Of a stretch of DNA of 64,000 nt, positions 19,700 to 29,058 are shown piece by piece. The position numbers were made by a program, and so were the translations under genes. Positions within the stretch are counted from its first letter, which is position 1; each line of letters starts with the position of its first letter. The notes beneath the pieces are model-generated. The model did no database searches. It saw nothing but the letters and a program-made list of their open reading frames with translations, and was not told where the DNA came from. Origin of the DNA: Trichomonas vaginalis G3 (taxonomy: Eukaryota > Parabasalia > Trichomonadida > Trichomonadidae); NCBI RefSeq assembly GCF_026262505.1, contig NC_067206.1, positions 14,814,205 through 14,878,204 of the forward strand. Direction: 5' to 3'.

Positions 19700-20560
19700 A
19701 GCGCAAGGGCGAAGCCCGTGTGGTCTTTACAATACTGCGATGGTAGAGTTTAAGAGTTGTGCTTCAATGTAGAGACAGTCCTTATGGTCTGGAGGTAAGA
19801 ACACTGGGCAGTTATGGTCATGAGTGGAGAACATGTCTATCCAAAACTCACGATTGAAGCCAGTTAATTTATAGTATTTAGTGTTAGGAAGTGTGTGTGA
19901 AGTTCTTGTATGACCATGAACTCATTTTCAACTCCCTTATTTAAGTTTGAAATTATATAGCTTGCTTTCTATCCCAAATGCCTGGAAATCTAATTTCGGA
20001 AAAATCATTTTTCCTCGGAAGTATTGCATCATAATTGAAAACATTCTTGAAATCATCACTTGGTTTAGCAGAGATTGAAATCTTTAACGTAATGGATTTT
20101 CTTTCTTTTAGCGACTTCATTGAATGGTGAGAATACAATGAATTGACAGTCATGTGTTCCATCTTCATTTGGTTACAAACTCGTAATGAAAGCTATTAAT
20201 CTTTCTACAATTCCTTCTTCTTTCAGTTGTGCAAGAAACTCAGGTAAAGGCTGTAAAGTTTGTACTTCAATGTTAAACTTCTTTTGAAAATTTTCGTTAA
20301 AATGTAATTATACAGTCTTCTAACGTTGTATCGTCTTAAAGTATTTGTATATGTGAATGTTTTGGGCGCTTAAAGACTGTTCGTCATTTCTATATCTCGA
20401 CTTGAAGTATAAAGTCAACCTTTCTGAAAGCACGTGTTATATACATATTTGTTATGCCAATGTACTTCTTCATTTATGTTCACAATCCAGTCTGTTGGAA
20501 ACTTAAACGTTACTCTGTTCCCTTTATTTTGACGTCAGGGTTTTCACTACTGAACGCAAC
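19700..20560 (-). pseudogene. Polinton C minus-strand gene of unknown function, broken
   Basis: Coding-like minus-strand pieces, the longest at 19953-20168 (SFKNVF-type text with FNYDAILPRKNDFSEIRFPG), lie between the polymerase and the basic-protein gene. A short GC-rich palindrome (GGGCGAAGCCC) near 19705 separates it from the polymerase end. No family recognised. Confidence 0.35.
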
Positions 20561-20870
20561 AGATAAAGGTATTTGTCTATACATTTAATTCGGATAAAAA
20601 TAAACCATTTACTCTTTCTTTGCTTCAGCTTCTTTAGCTTTTGCTTCAGCTTCTTCTCTAGCTTTCTTCGCCAGCAACGTGGGTTCTTTTGTCTTCCAGC
20701 AGCTAATGCAGCAAGTTGTTTTTCACTAAGTTTTCTCTTTGGTCTCTCTGCTTTTGTTCTTGTTTTTGTTCCTTCAGTTCGGATAAATTTGCTCACGAAT
20801 TTCTTTCTTCAATGCTTCAAATCTATGACCTCTTGGGTCTTGTCCGTAGGCTTGTCTGAGTCATTTGACT
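20560..20870 (-). pseudogene. Basic, Lys/Arg-rich Polinton protein, broken
   Basis: The product reads TKTRTKAERPKRKLSEKQLA followed by ALAAGRQKN and a long Lys-rich tail. This KLSEKQLAALAAGR-type motif and charge suggest a DNA-condensing or core protein. The plus-strand ORF over it is a shadow. Broken at a few places. Confidence 0.5.
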
Positions 20871-20910
20871 GCAGATAAAAAACAAAATTAAAAACTTTAA
20901 CCGATGTAAA

Positions 20911-21343
20911 ATGAGCTTGTCAAAATCAGAGCGAGAGTCTATTATATTAAATGAGCAAGAGGAATACAAACATCCTTTCTATTACGTAAGTCAGAGTAAA
21001 GATGGTAAAATATACGTAAGAAAAAGAAAGGTTCCATTAGCGAATGCAGAAAGCGACAACATTAAGGTGCATGGCAAGGGTGAAGTCCACGAAAGCCCAT
21101 ATAAAACCTTCTGTTCAAACTGAGCCACAATAGAACCGAAGAAAAGAAGCCAGATGTACTTTCAATAACGAACCAAGAGCTTATTGCAAAGTTCGTGAAT
21201 TTCATTGAAAAACAAACCGAGTCAAAGAACCTGGCCCGCCAGTGAAAGAAGTTGAGACAAAAGAGAATGTACAGTTCATTGAAAATGCCAAGAAACAACT
21301 TCCACCACGAATGCCAAGAAGACGAGTGAGAATAATGAAGTAA
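20911..21343 (+). pseudogene. Polinton C small gene upstream of capsid gene, broken
   Basis: It opens MSLSKSERESIILNEQEEYK followed by a YYVSQSKDGKIYVRKRK stretch and ends in basic text near 21343. A related start (GTIPEGFYIHTMKDGRVQFR) occurs in the small gene at 24566, so both may belong to one family with a short beta-hairpin domain. Function unknown. Confidence 0.4.
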
Positions 21344-21370
21344 ATAGATATTTTTATCTGAAGTAAATAC

Positions 21371-22939
21371 ATGCAGAACACAGCTAAATGAATTTACTCC
21401 AGCAGAGCATATTCATCAGATTCGCTCATATTTCGATATCATAGACAATGCAGTTCAAATTGGTGACACTAATAGAAAATATTCTGACGCAAAGATTCCA
21501 TCACAACCTGGAACTGCTAAAGATAACACATGGGTAACATTCAATCTCTCACCTCCTGGTGAAAATATGTTGGACCTTTACAATACATTCATTACGTATA
21601 AAATGGAAGGTCAATTTATTGTAGATAAAGAAATTGGTTCAGGTTCCAATAAAACAAACCCACCAGGATTTTGGATTGGTTTCGATGACGCTTTCTATTG
21701 AAGTTGCTGGATATCAAATCCTTGCAAATGGTCGTATCGTATATTCTCAAGACAACGCAAGAGAAGAAGCATACATAACTTCAAACTCACAACTACCGAA
21801 CAAATAAAGAAAGTAGATGTTTTCTCAAAGACTCGACATGAAGATGTATGGAGTCATTCGGGAACATGCAGAACAGGACAAATTGTTAGTGGTCCAATTA
21901 CAGCAGGAAAATCATTTGATTTTAAGCTTCGTTTAAGAATTCCTGTTAGAAGATTCCTTCCATTAGAAGCTATTCGATTTATTCCAGCTTTTGCAGGAAA
22001 CATTCAGCTTAAAGTAAAGTTCAGTAGTGAGCCTTACAATGCACATCTATATCTGTAAATGATATCATTGCTTTCAATCCAACTCTTAAAGTTGCATTTG
22101 CTTCAGATTCAAATCCACCGACAAATAAATTTGTTCCATGGAATGAACCATTCACTATGATACGAAGGCAGTAGAAGCTAGTGGAACAGTTACTATTACA
22201 ACTGTAACCCAGCAACTATTTCGAACAAAGATGGATTTTAATGAATGTTTATTCATCCAAAGTCATTCTCTTTAACCCTAACATTTATACAGAACTTGTA
22301 GAACATTATACAAACGAGGCTTTATGTTTTCCTGTTAAAGTTATGGATTGGATTCCTATGGACGGTTCATTCTCAAAGAATACAGATAGTTCAAGTGCAA
22401 CATTTACAGCAGCTTATACGCCTATTAATGTTAAAAGTATTTGGGCACTATTTAGAAAGAAAGACAACTATTATGTTAATTTTGAGAACCCTAAGTTTAA
22501 ATATCTTCAGCTTTCCATGGGAGCTTATGGAAATATGCCTGCAGAACCTGAAAAATCATATGGACCTGTATTTTATGAAATGGTTGCGAACGCTTGCAAT
22601 ACAAACAATGATATGATAGGATTTAATGAAGATGTTATGAGGTCATTGGTGGATGATGGTAGTGTGGAACATAAATGGGATAGCTATGACAACACACATT
22701 TCTTATGTGGTTTTCCAACAGAAGTGGACTTTTGCTTCCAGCAAGGTCAAACATCTACTGCTCCAATAACATACAAATTGTCTGTTAAAGGACCTATTGA
22801 ACTAGCAACTGAAAATGTACCAAAGCCACTTATTGGATTTATGAGGGATTGTTGCTTTGCCATTCAGGTGCGTGCTAATGGCATCCCCATAATAAGATTA
22901 GATGACTATAACTTAGCTACGGACGACGGTGAGGAATAA
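21371..22939 (+). pseudogene. Probable major capsid (double-jelly-roll type) gene, broken
   Basis: The gene is about 520 codons long, a size that suits a Polinton capsid protein. The text is beta-rich with many Asn, Pro and aromatic residues (DNTWVTFNLSPPGENMLDLY early, and VYSSKVILFNPNIYTELVEH, then FPVKVMDWIPMDGS from 22241), and the C-terminal 230 codons are open. The capsid call rests on size, composition and gene order, not on a search. Broken at several places. Confidence 0.55.
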
Positions 22940-22968
22940 AGGATGAACGTTTATTTTAAAGCTTATAA

Positions 22969-23411
22969 ATGAGTTCTTCATCAAGCTCTCGTGAACCTTC
23001 ACCATCTATGAAACAAACTTTACCAAACGATTATGGAGCACCTATTGAATATTTCTTACGAGCTGCACAATGGCAAAGAGCAGTCTCACCAAGGTTAGGT
23101 GTTCCGCCAGCTCCTGTCAAAAATAGCATTTGGTCAAGTCCTTATATAAGATATGGTCTCCCACTAGGTTTGCTAGCTACAGCAGGAGCAGTTATGATGT
23201 TGAAAAGAAATAAAGCAAATGTTGTAAATAATACTGAAGTAGCTGAAGTTAAACAAACTCCAACGCCTTCACAAGCAAAACCTTCAATGGACTCCTGAAC
23301 CTATGGAAGTACAAAACTCCTGTTTCAAAAGTCAACTCCTAAACCGACTCCAACATTTAAACCAGAACCTACTCCTCAAATAAATCGTAAAACTCCTGCG
23401 TTTCCTTACTG
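22969..23411 (+). pseudogene. Small membrane protein of Polinton C, broken
   Basis: The N-terminus is Ser/Pro-rich (MSSSSSSREPSPSMKQT). A hydrophobic helix follows at about residues 65-82 (YGLPLGLLATAGAVMMLKRN), then a Pro/Thr-rich tail with PTP repeats. AACGTTTATTTT lies about 20 bp before the ATG. It follows the capsid-type gene by 29 bp. A virion membrane or penton-associated role is only a guess. Confidence 0.45.
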
Positions 23412-23511
23412 AAAAAATAACGTTATTTTTATTTAATATTAAAATTTTTATTTGATTGAAATGACGACTAAAGTCACTGAAGCAATGAAACAAAAGTTTT
23501 TGGTAGAATAC

Positions 23512-24560
23512 TGTTTCGTAGCGAAATGGCTAACAAAAAGTGACAGACAACCTTAAATAGCGCGGCAATTTTAATTAAAAAATAAACATTAATTTTTGTG
23601 ATTGATATTATGCATTTTATTTATATTATATAAGATTTAAATTTAGGGGAAAAATTGGAAAAAAATAAGATTGGAAGTCTTTAGGTAAGAAGGAAAGGGC
23701 AAGAGATATATAGTGTACCTATATACCTCTTGCCCTTTCATTCTAAGTAGAAATGGGAGAAACTTTGTCCACATCATAAGTTATGCGGACAAAGTTTCTC
23801 CGATTTCTAATGGGAATTGCAGGCTATGAGGCACTGATATATAATCAGTACCTCATAGCCTACAATTCCCCTTATTAGACTTCCAAACTTTGAGTTAATG
23901 TCTTGACATTAACTCAAAGTTTGGAAAACTTCTCGTAAGAATCAATCGTCAAAAACCTCGATTGCAGTTATATTCAATGTGTTAAATTTGATTTATTTTG
24001 AAATTTTTATAAATTAAATTTTATATAACATAAAGCGTTATGAATTAGTATTTCCATATGAATTTTATCTCGAAAATAGTAATTCTGTACAGTTATATTT
24101 CGGTTAATTTTGGAAATTTCTAGGAATACTTTAAGATAGTATGATTATATATAACTCTGCCTTCATGATTTATTTTAGCTTTCGCGCAAATATCAGTTAA
24201 CTTAACTCCATTATTTGATTTTGTGATGGCTTCACAAAGCCAATCAATATCAATCTCTTCTGGGAATGTCTTCTCATCTAGAATATTTTCAATACTTTAC
24301 ATACAAACATTTTTATTTCTAAAAAACTTTTTAATTTTTTCTAGGATATATGAATGAAAATAGTTAGAACAAGATTTTGAAGCTCAAAACATTAAAAATT
24401 ATTAAAGATTTGTATAATATGATTAAAAATGGGAAATAATATGAGGCAATATAAAGGAATATGAATATTAAATAAATATATCTAAATAGAAAGAATCAGA
24501 AAAATCAAATTATTGGCGCCAAAAATGTCACTTTTTTAGTGAGCCATTTCGGTATGAGAT
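23512..24560. mobile_element. Non-autonomous TIR transposon G, 1049 bp, 17-bp flanking repeat
   Basis: Left end TGTTTCGTAGCGAAATGGCT and right end (reverse) ATCTCATACCGAAATGGCTC both continue into AAAAAGTGACA. AGTTTTTGGTAGAATAC lies on both sides (23495-23511 and 24561-24577). No gene is present. The interior is AT-rich with three hairpins at about 23690-23930. Confidence 0.8.
23690..23930. repeat. Serial-hairpin array in element G
   Basis: Successive hairpins have arms GAAAGGGCAAGAGATATATA, GGGAGAAACTTTGTCCACAT, GAATTGCAGGCTATGAGG and TCCAAACTTTGAGTTAATGT. They use the same words as other arrays: GAGRTATATA, AAACTTTGTC, GCTATGAGG and TACTGAT. Confidence 0.8.
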
Positions 24561-24778
24561 AGTTTTTGGTAGAATACATTAAATCAGGAACTATTCCAGA
24601 AGGTTTTTACATTCATACTATGAAGGATGGTAGAGTTCAGTTTAGAAAGATAAAGCAACCATTAGATAAAGAAGGAATTTTGAGAAAGATTAAACTTCAT
24701 GAGGACAACATTGCTGAACTTAAGAAGAAGCTAGAAGAGTTGGAGAAAGGAAGAGAGTTATAAAGCAATGAATTCAAC

Positions 24779-24830
24779 AGGGTGAAAAAACAGGTGAAAA
24801 AAGAGGTGAGATCTCACCACTTCACCTAAA
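24779..24830. repeat. Second GGTGAGATCTCACC palindrome of Polinton C
   Basis: CAGGTGAAAAAAGAGGTGAGATCTCACC-type structure repeats that at 13375-13440 and again follows a gene stop. It is a candidate 3'-end or intergenic signal. Confidence 0.6.
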
Positions 24831-24914
24831 TTTATTTTTGTGCTATGTTTTCATACGTGTGAGGGTGGTGATATCATTAATTTTTAAGTTTATTTTTATT
24901 TTATTTTTTTATAA

Positions 24915-26059
24915 ATGACAGAACAAAAGCAACTCATACAAATCGAAAAATATAACAAACATCTCGTAAACGAAAAAGGGGATTTGACGGAGTCAAATCC
25001 CCACTCACAAAAAGTGGACTTTACATGTCAAATTTTATATGCATGTAATGTCCACTTTTATGAGTTTTAGGAAGGAATTGGAAGCCATGAGTTACTGACA
25101 TTGCATCAGTATCTCATAGCCTCCAATTCCTTCAAAAAATGGGAGAAACTTTGGGTTAATAGTTTGCAAACTATTAACCCAAAGTTTTGGAACTTTCAAG
25201 TGGAGATGGAAGGCTTTGGGGTATATATTAATACAATATACCTCAAAGCCTTCCATCTCCACTACAAATGGGAGAAACTTTGTCCGAATAGTTTAACATT
25301 CGGACAAAGTTTCTCCCATCTTTCAATGTAATTGCTACCTGTGAGGTACTGACTTGAAGTCAGTGCTTCACAGGTAGCAATATCCAAAAATTTAAAAACA
25401 TTTTATCAGTTCGTTAAAGAACTAGAGCCTCCTAGGTACTGAACCAGAATCAGTGCCTAGGGGACTCTAGTGATCTATATAAATCTGAGAAACTTTGAGG
25501 AAATTGTTCGACATTTCCTCAAAGTGTCTCAGCAATTTAGCGAGGAATGTTCGTTATCGTGTAGATATTTATAATATATACATGATAACAAACATTCTCC
25601 GCTAAAAGATGTAAAATCTTATAAGAAATAATTGCAAAAGAATAACAAATTGCAACAAATTTTATATGAAACTGAACCTTATGAGGTAGTGATTCAAGAT
25701 CACCGCCTCATAAGATTCAGTTTCAATCTCAAGTATCTCAAAAGTAAGGCTCTATTTTTTGCCATGTAAAGTGTCACTTTTTCTGTCAAACCATTTTTAT
25801 TGTTTTCGTTTACAACAAACATACATTTAAACATTTATTCTTCCTTCCTGAGTATAACATGTTCTTTACACTTCATCCTAGACCAGTTGACTATACATTG
25901 ACTGTGTATAAAGATTGTCATGGTAGTTTTATAAAAACTTATGATGATGAAGGTAAGTTAACAAGACTATGCATTTCAAAACTTGAGAAACTTTATGACT
26001 TCAAGTATGACTACAATAGAGTTAACATTGACGATGAAGATATAGAAGAAAATTTATGA
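24915..26059 (+). pseudogene. Polinton C small gene split by a hairpin transposon
   Basis: A short coding-like piece from ATG 24915 (MTEQKQLIQIEKYNKHL) meets a transposon at 24963. Past it, an open 66-codon piece at 25859-26059 reads FTLHPRPVDYTLTVYKDCHG and ends in an acidic tail. AACAAACAT is duplicated at the junctions. AACGTTTATTTT follows its stop. Function unknown. Confidence 0.45.
24963..25813. mobile_element. Hairpin-only transposon H1, 851 bp, 9-bp target duplication
   Basis: The element is bounded by AACAAACAT at 24954-24962 and 25814-25822. Its ends both carry GTAAACGAAAA, then a TTTGACRGA word, then AAAAGTGRMACTTTACATG. Nearly the whole length is serial hairpins with no gene. An inverted, nearly identical copy (H2) lies at 55543-56284 inside an apparent host gene. 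Confidence 0.85.
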
Positions 26060-26245
26060 GAACGTTTATTTTTTCATTAGTGAGTTCGTTAGTGAGGTGA
26101 AGTGGTTGGCGGTTTTGTAAATATTTAAGGTTAAGTTAGTGTTGTCGTTTGTGTTGTAAAATATACGTTAGCGGTTTTGTAAAGTGTCAAATTCACATAT
26201 AACGGGTAAGGTGGAACACAGTGCCACCATACCCAACTAACCCAT
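26060..26245. other. Noncoding spacer, edge of Polinton C
   Basis: I see no gene. There is an imperfect stem (GGGTAAGGTGG / CCACCATACCC) near 26195-26235 and repeated GCGGTTTTGTAAA words. The Polinton boundary must lie about here, but no AGGTCAGGT-like terminus is visible. Confidence 0.35.
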
Positions 26246-26396
26246 ACTAACTTTCGTTCTCAATAATTAACTTATAAATTTTTTAAAGCAAAAAAAGTCT
26301 GATTTTTTTTGACAAGTAAATATATAGGGAATTTATCCGACCAAATAAGTGTCACTTTTTCAGTTCGCCTCACTTTCCGTAACTCGTCTTACAACA
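26246..26396. mobile_element. Right end of an rve-type family-2 element
   Basis: The end reads GTGTCACTTTTT ... CTCACTTTCCGTAACTCGTC then TTACAAC. Its reverse complement matches the left end at about 61888 (ATAAGACGAAATGGTGGAAG, TGAGGTGAA, AAAAAGTGACAC) and the end at 47112-47163. The stretch 26250-26335 is an inverted repeat of 46080-46165. Confidence 0.6.
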
Positions 26397-26583
26397 GTTA
26401 TTATGAATTTTCAATTGGAAATTTCTTAACATGTCTTATAAATATTTATATAATGTTATGTTAAAACAAAATTTGATAAAATATATTTGAGAATTCTTTT
26501 GAAAAATTGTTAAATAAAAATGAGAAAATTAAAAGGAGAAAATATATGTTTAATATTTTTTAAAAAACTTTACATAATGTAAA

Positions 26584-26620
26584 GTGTCAAAAATGAAGTG
26601 GGACATTTTTTCATGCATTA
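26584..26620. repeat. Solo end of a TGCATGAAAA-type (family F-like) element
   Basis: TGTCAAAAATGAAGTGGGAC followed by ATTTTTTCATGCATTATA is a right end of the family F type (compare 7470-7506). No matching left end is visible in 26397-26583, which is plain AT-rich sequence without a gene. Confidence 0.5.
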
Positions 26621-26636
26621 TAAAGAATTTAAAAAC

Positions 26637-27480
26637 GAAATCAAAGGCTGTTAGGCACTGATAATGTATTTATATTTCACAGCCTTTGATTTCTTGTAGA
26701 AAGCTGGGAAACTTTCTTCAAATGATAAGTTATTCGAAGAAAGTTTCCCAGTATTCTAGTGGGACTTGCCCCTTATGAGGTATATATTCTTACTATATAC
26801 CTCATAAGGAACTGTTTTGCGTGTCAAAGAGGGAAGTGTCACTTTTTAGTTTACGTGTCATTTTTTCCTTTTTTAGTTTTTATGATTTACTTATAAATAA
26901 TGAATATGAAGCTGCGAAGTGTTGACCTCGAGTCATTGCCTCGCAGTCTCATATTCTTTTATGAAATATATGCATACTTGGAGTTAATGCGAAACAATTA
27001 ACCCCAAGTTTGAAGACTTCAGAGAAAGAATGAAAGAGAAAGAGGTATATGTTGTTACCATATACCTCGTTCCCTTTCATTCTTAAGAGAAATGCGTGAA
27101 AAATTGTCTGAATGTGAAACTATTCAGACCATTTTTCATACATTTCTATGAGATATTGGAGGATGGGAAGTGTATATCATAGCTATACGCTTCTCACTCT
27201 CCAATATTCTCTCATCTTTACTATAAATGAAAGAAACTTTGTCTGCGTTATATCTTATGCAGACAAAGTTTCTTCCATGCAGAGAGGGAATTAGAGGCTA
27301 TGAGGTACTGATCATATATCAGTACCTCATAGCCTCTAATTCCTTTTTTTCGCAACCAAAAACTCAATTATGCTATTAAAATCTGACATTGTAAAGCATA
27401 AAATGACATTTGTAAACCTTCCCTCTTTGACACGCAAAACAGAACAAGTCCTTAAATCAGCCCTACAAAATCCATACATA
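26637..27480. repeat. Serial-hairpin block, split by a second hairpin transposon
   Basis: Hairpins with arms ATCAAAGGCTGTTAGGCACT, GGGAAACTTTCTTCAAATGA and GGACTTG..CCTTATGAGGTA stand before 26813. The last hairpin is split: its right arm ends with AACAAGTCC after 27442. The block belongs to the same hairpin grammar as the arrays at 10212 and 25070. Confidence 0.7.
26813..27441. mobile_element. Non-autonomous hairpin transposon, 629 bp
   Basis: Its ends are TGTTTTGCGTGTCAAAGAGG on each side (inverted), followed on the left by GAAGTGTCACTTTTT. GAAC stands at both junctions (26809-26812 and 27442-27445). The interior has seven hairpins, including GAGGCTATGAGGTACTGAT and GAAACTTTGTCTGCGT types. 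No gene. Confidence 0.75.
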
Positions 27481-29058
27481 TATTTAAAAAATTGTCATGT
27501 AAACCAAAAAGTGACAGGATGTAAACCTTGACCATTTGACAGGCAAAACAATAAGTTTCATTATTTTCATTGTATTTTATTGTTATTGTAATGCATGAAA
27601 ATTCGGTTCAATTCATTTTTGACACTTTACATATCGGATGTATTATCTAAGAATTATATTATAAAATAATAATTTTGTGTTTTATAAGTTTATTTGTATA
27701 AATTGATTCAAAAAAAATGGAAAGACAAGAAGTGGATCTGCCAAATGAAAATCAGATTTATATTACGGCATATCTTGAATATTCTATTGGCAAAAAGACA
27801 GCAGACCAAGTTGCAAAAGATTTGCACATAGGTAGAAAAAATTATTATTAAAATGGCAAGAACTTGGTTTAAATCCAAAAAAGCTCGGAAGACCAGAAAC
27901 TCCTCTTAGAACAGATTTGTTACCAACCATTCACGAAATAAAAGCTAAGTACAATCTAGGTTATAAAAAAGTTTTAGAGAGTTACATACATGATGACACA
28001 GTTTCATTTCACGATATGCTTAAATTATACGAAAAAGAAAATCTTTTCAAATTTCGGCGAGATCCAGAAAAAATTGATGAACATCCAAATCAGTATGTTT
28101 CCCAATACGTAAATCAGCAATGGCATACTGATTTAAAAAACTTCAAAGAAGAGATAAATGGTACCAAGCATACTTATCATTTAATTGCCTTTATCGATGA
28201 CAGATCTCGTTTTTGTATTTATTACGAAATTCTTCCCGATAAAACAATGAAATCAACTTCAAAAGCTTTACAAAATGCTATCGACTCTATCAAAATTATT
28301 CCATACGAACTTTTGACAGATAATGGATGCAAATTTACAGGAAAGGACTTCAAAAACGTTCTTCAAGTAAATGACATTCAACACCATCGGACAGAACCTT
28401 ACACACCACAGTTAAATGGTAAAATAGAACGTTTTTGGCAAACAATCTTTTCGGCTCGCCCAGATTTTATCGAAATAAGAGAATTTTTACCTCACGCAAT
28501 AGAAGAATACAACACAGTATGGGTTCATACAGCTCTTAAGGGTGCCCTATAGACGATAGCTCCCCCTCAGAAAAATACCCTTAAATAAAAGCAATGCTTT
28601 TCGAGACCTATTTTGGTACCTCCAAAAACATTTTTCTCGGCAAAAAATCAAGTTGATGTGTTTTGTTTTGTCATCGTAGATACTCTAATTTTCGCCCAGT
28701 AATGTTATATAAAAGGAGCTTTTTTGTCGAAATGCAAAACAAAATTGACCGTTAATGTGGTGAATTATCGATTTTTGGTACAGCATACTTTCTTATCAAT
28801 GAATAAATGCAGCTACTTGATAAAAGAGTCTTCAAAAGCAACTTTTGAAAAAAATTCCTTATTTACATCAAGAGCCGAATACTTTTACGATGAATATTAA
28901 TAAAATTTGTCGGTATTTATTCTTACAGATTATCAGATCACAAAAGCCAAAAATTGTTTATTATTTTTTTCAGAATAAAAATTTCGAATGTATCAATTAT
29001 ATCAAATACATACATTTTATTCATACATTACAAATGAAAGATTTAATTTTTGAAAAAC

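Larger units (their letters stand above)
23461..24763 (+). pseudogene. Polinton C small gene split by a transposon
   Basis: An ATG at 23461 opens a short coding-like piece that meets a transposon at 23512. Past the transposon, 24566-24763 reads YIKSGTIPEGFYIHTMKDGR followed by a coiled coil (LHEDNIAELKKKLEELEKG). The 17-bp sequence at the junction is present on both sides. AACGTTATTTTTATTT precedes the ATG. Function unknown. Confidence 0.5.
12408..26245. mobile_element. Polinton/Maverick C, old and broken
   Basis: About 14 kb hold a Polinton gene set mostly on the plus strand: KilA-N genes, protein-primed family B DNA polymerase, a basic core-type protein, a capsid-type gene and small ORFs. 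Several short genes stay open, but the large ones carry many breaks (well over a dozen in total), so it is an old fossil. Two hairpin-rich transposons lie inside (23512-24560 and 24963-25813). Neither terminus is clearly seen; the left edge abuts MULE-A1 and the right edge is approximate. Confidence 0.8.
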
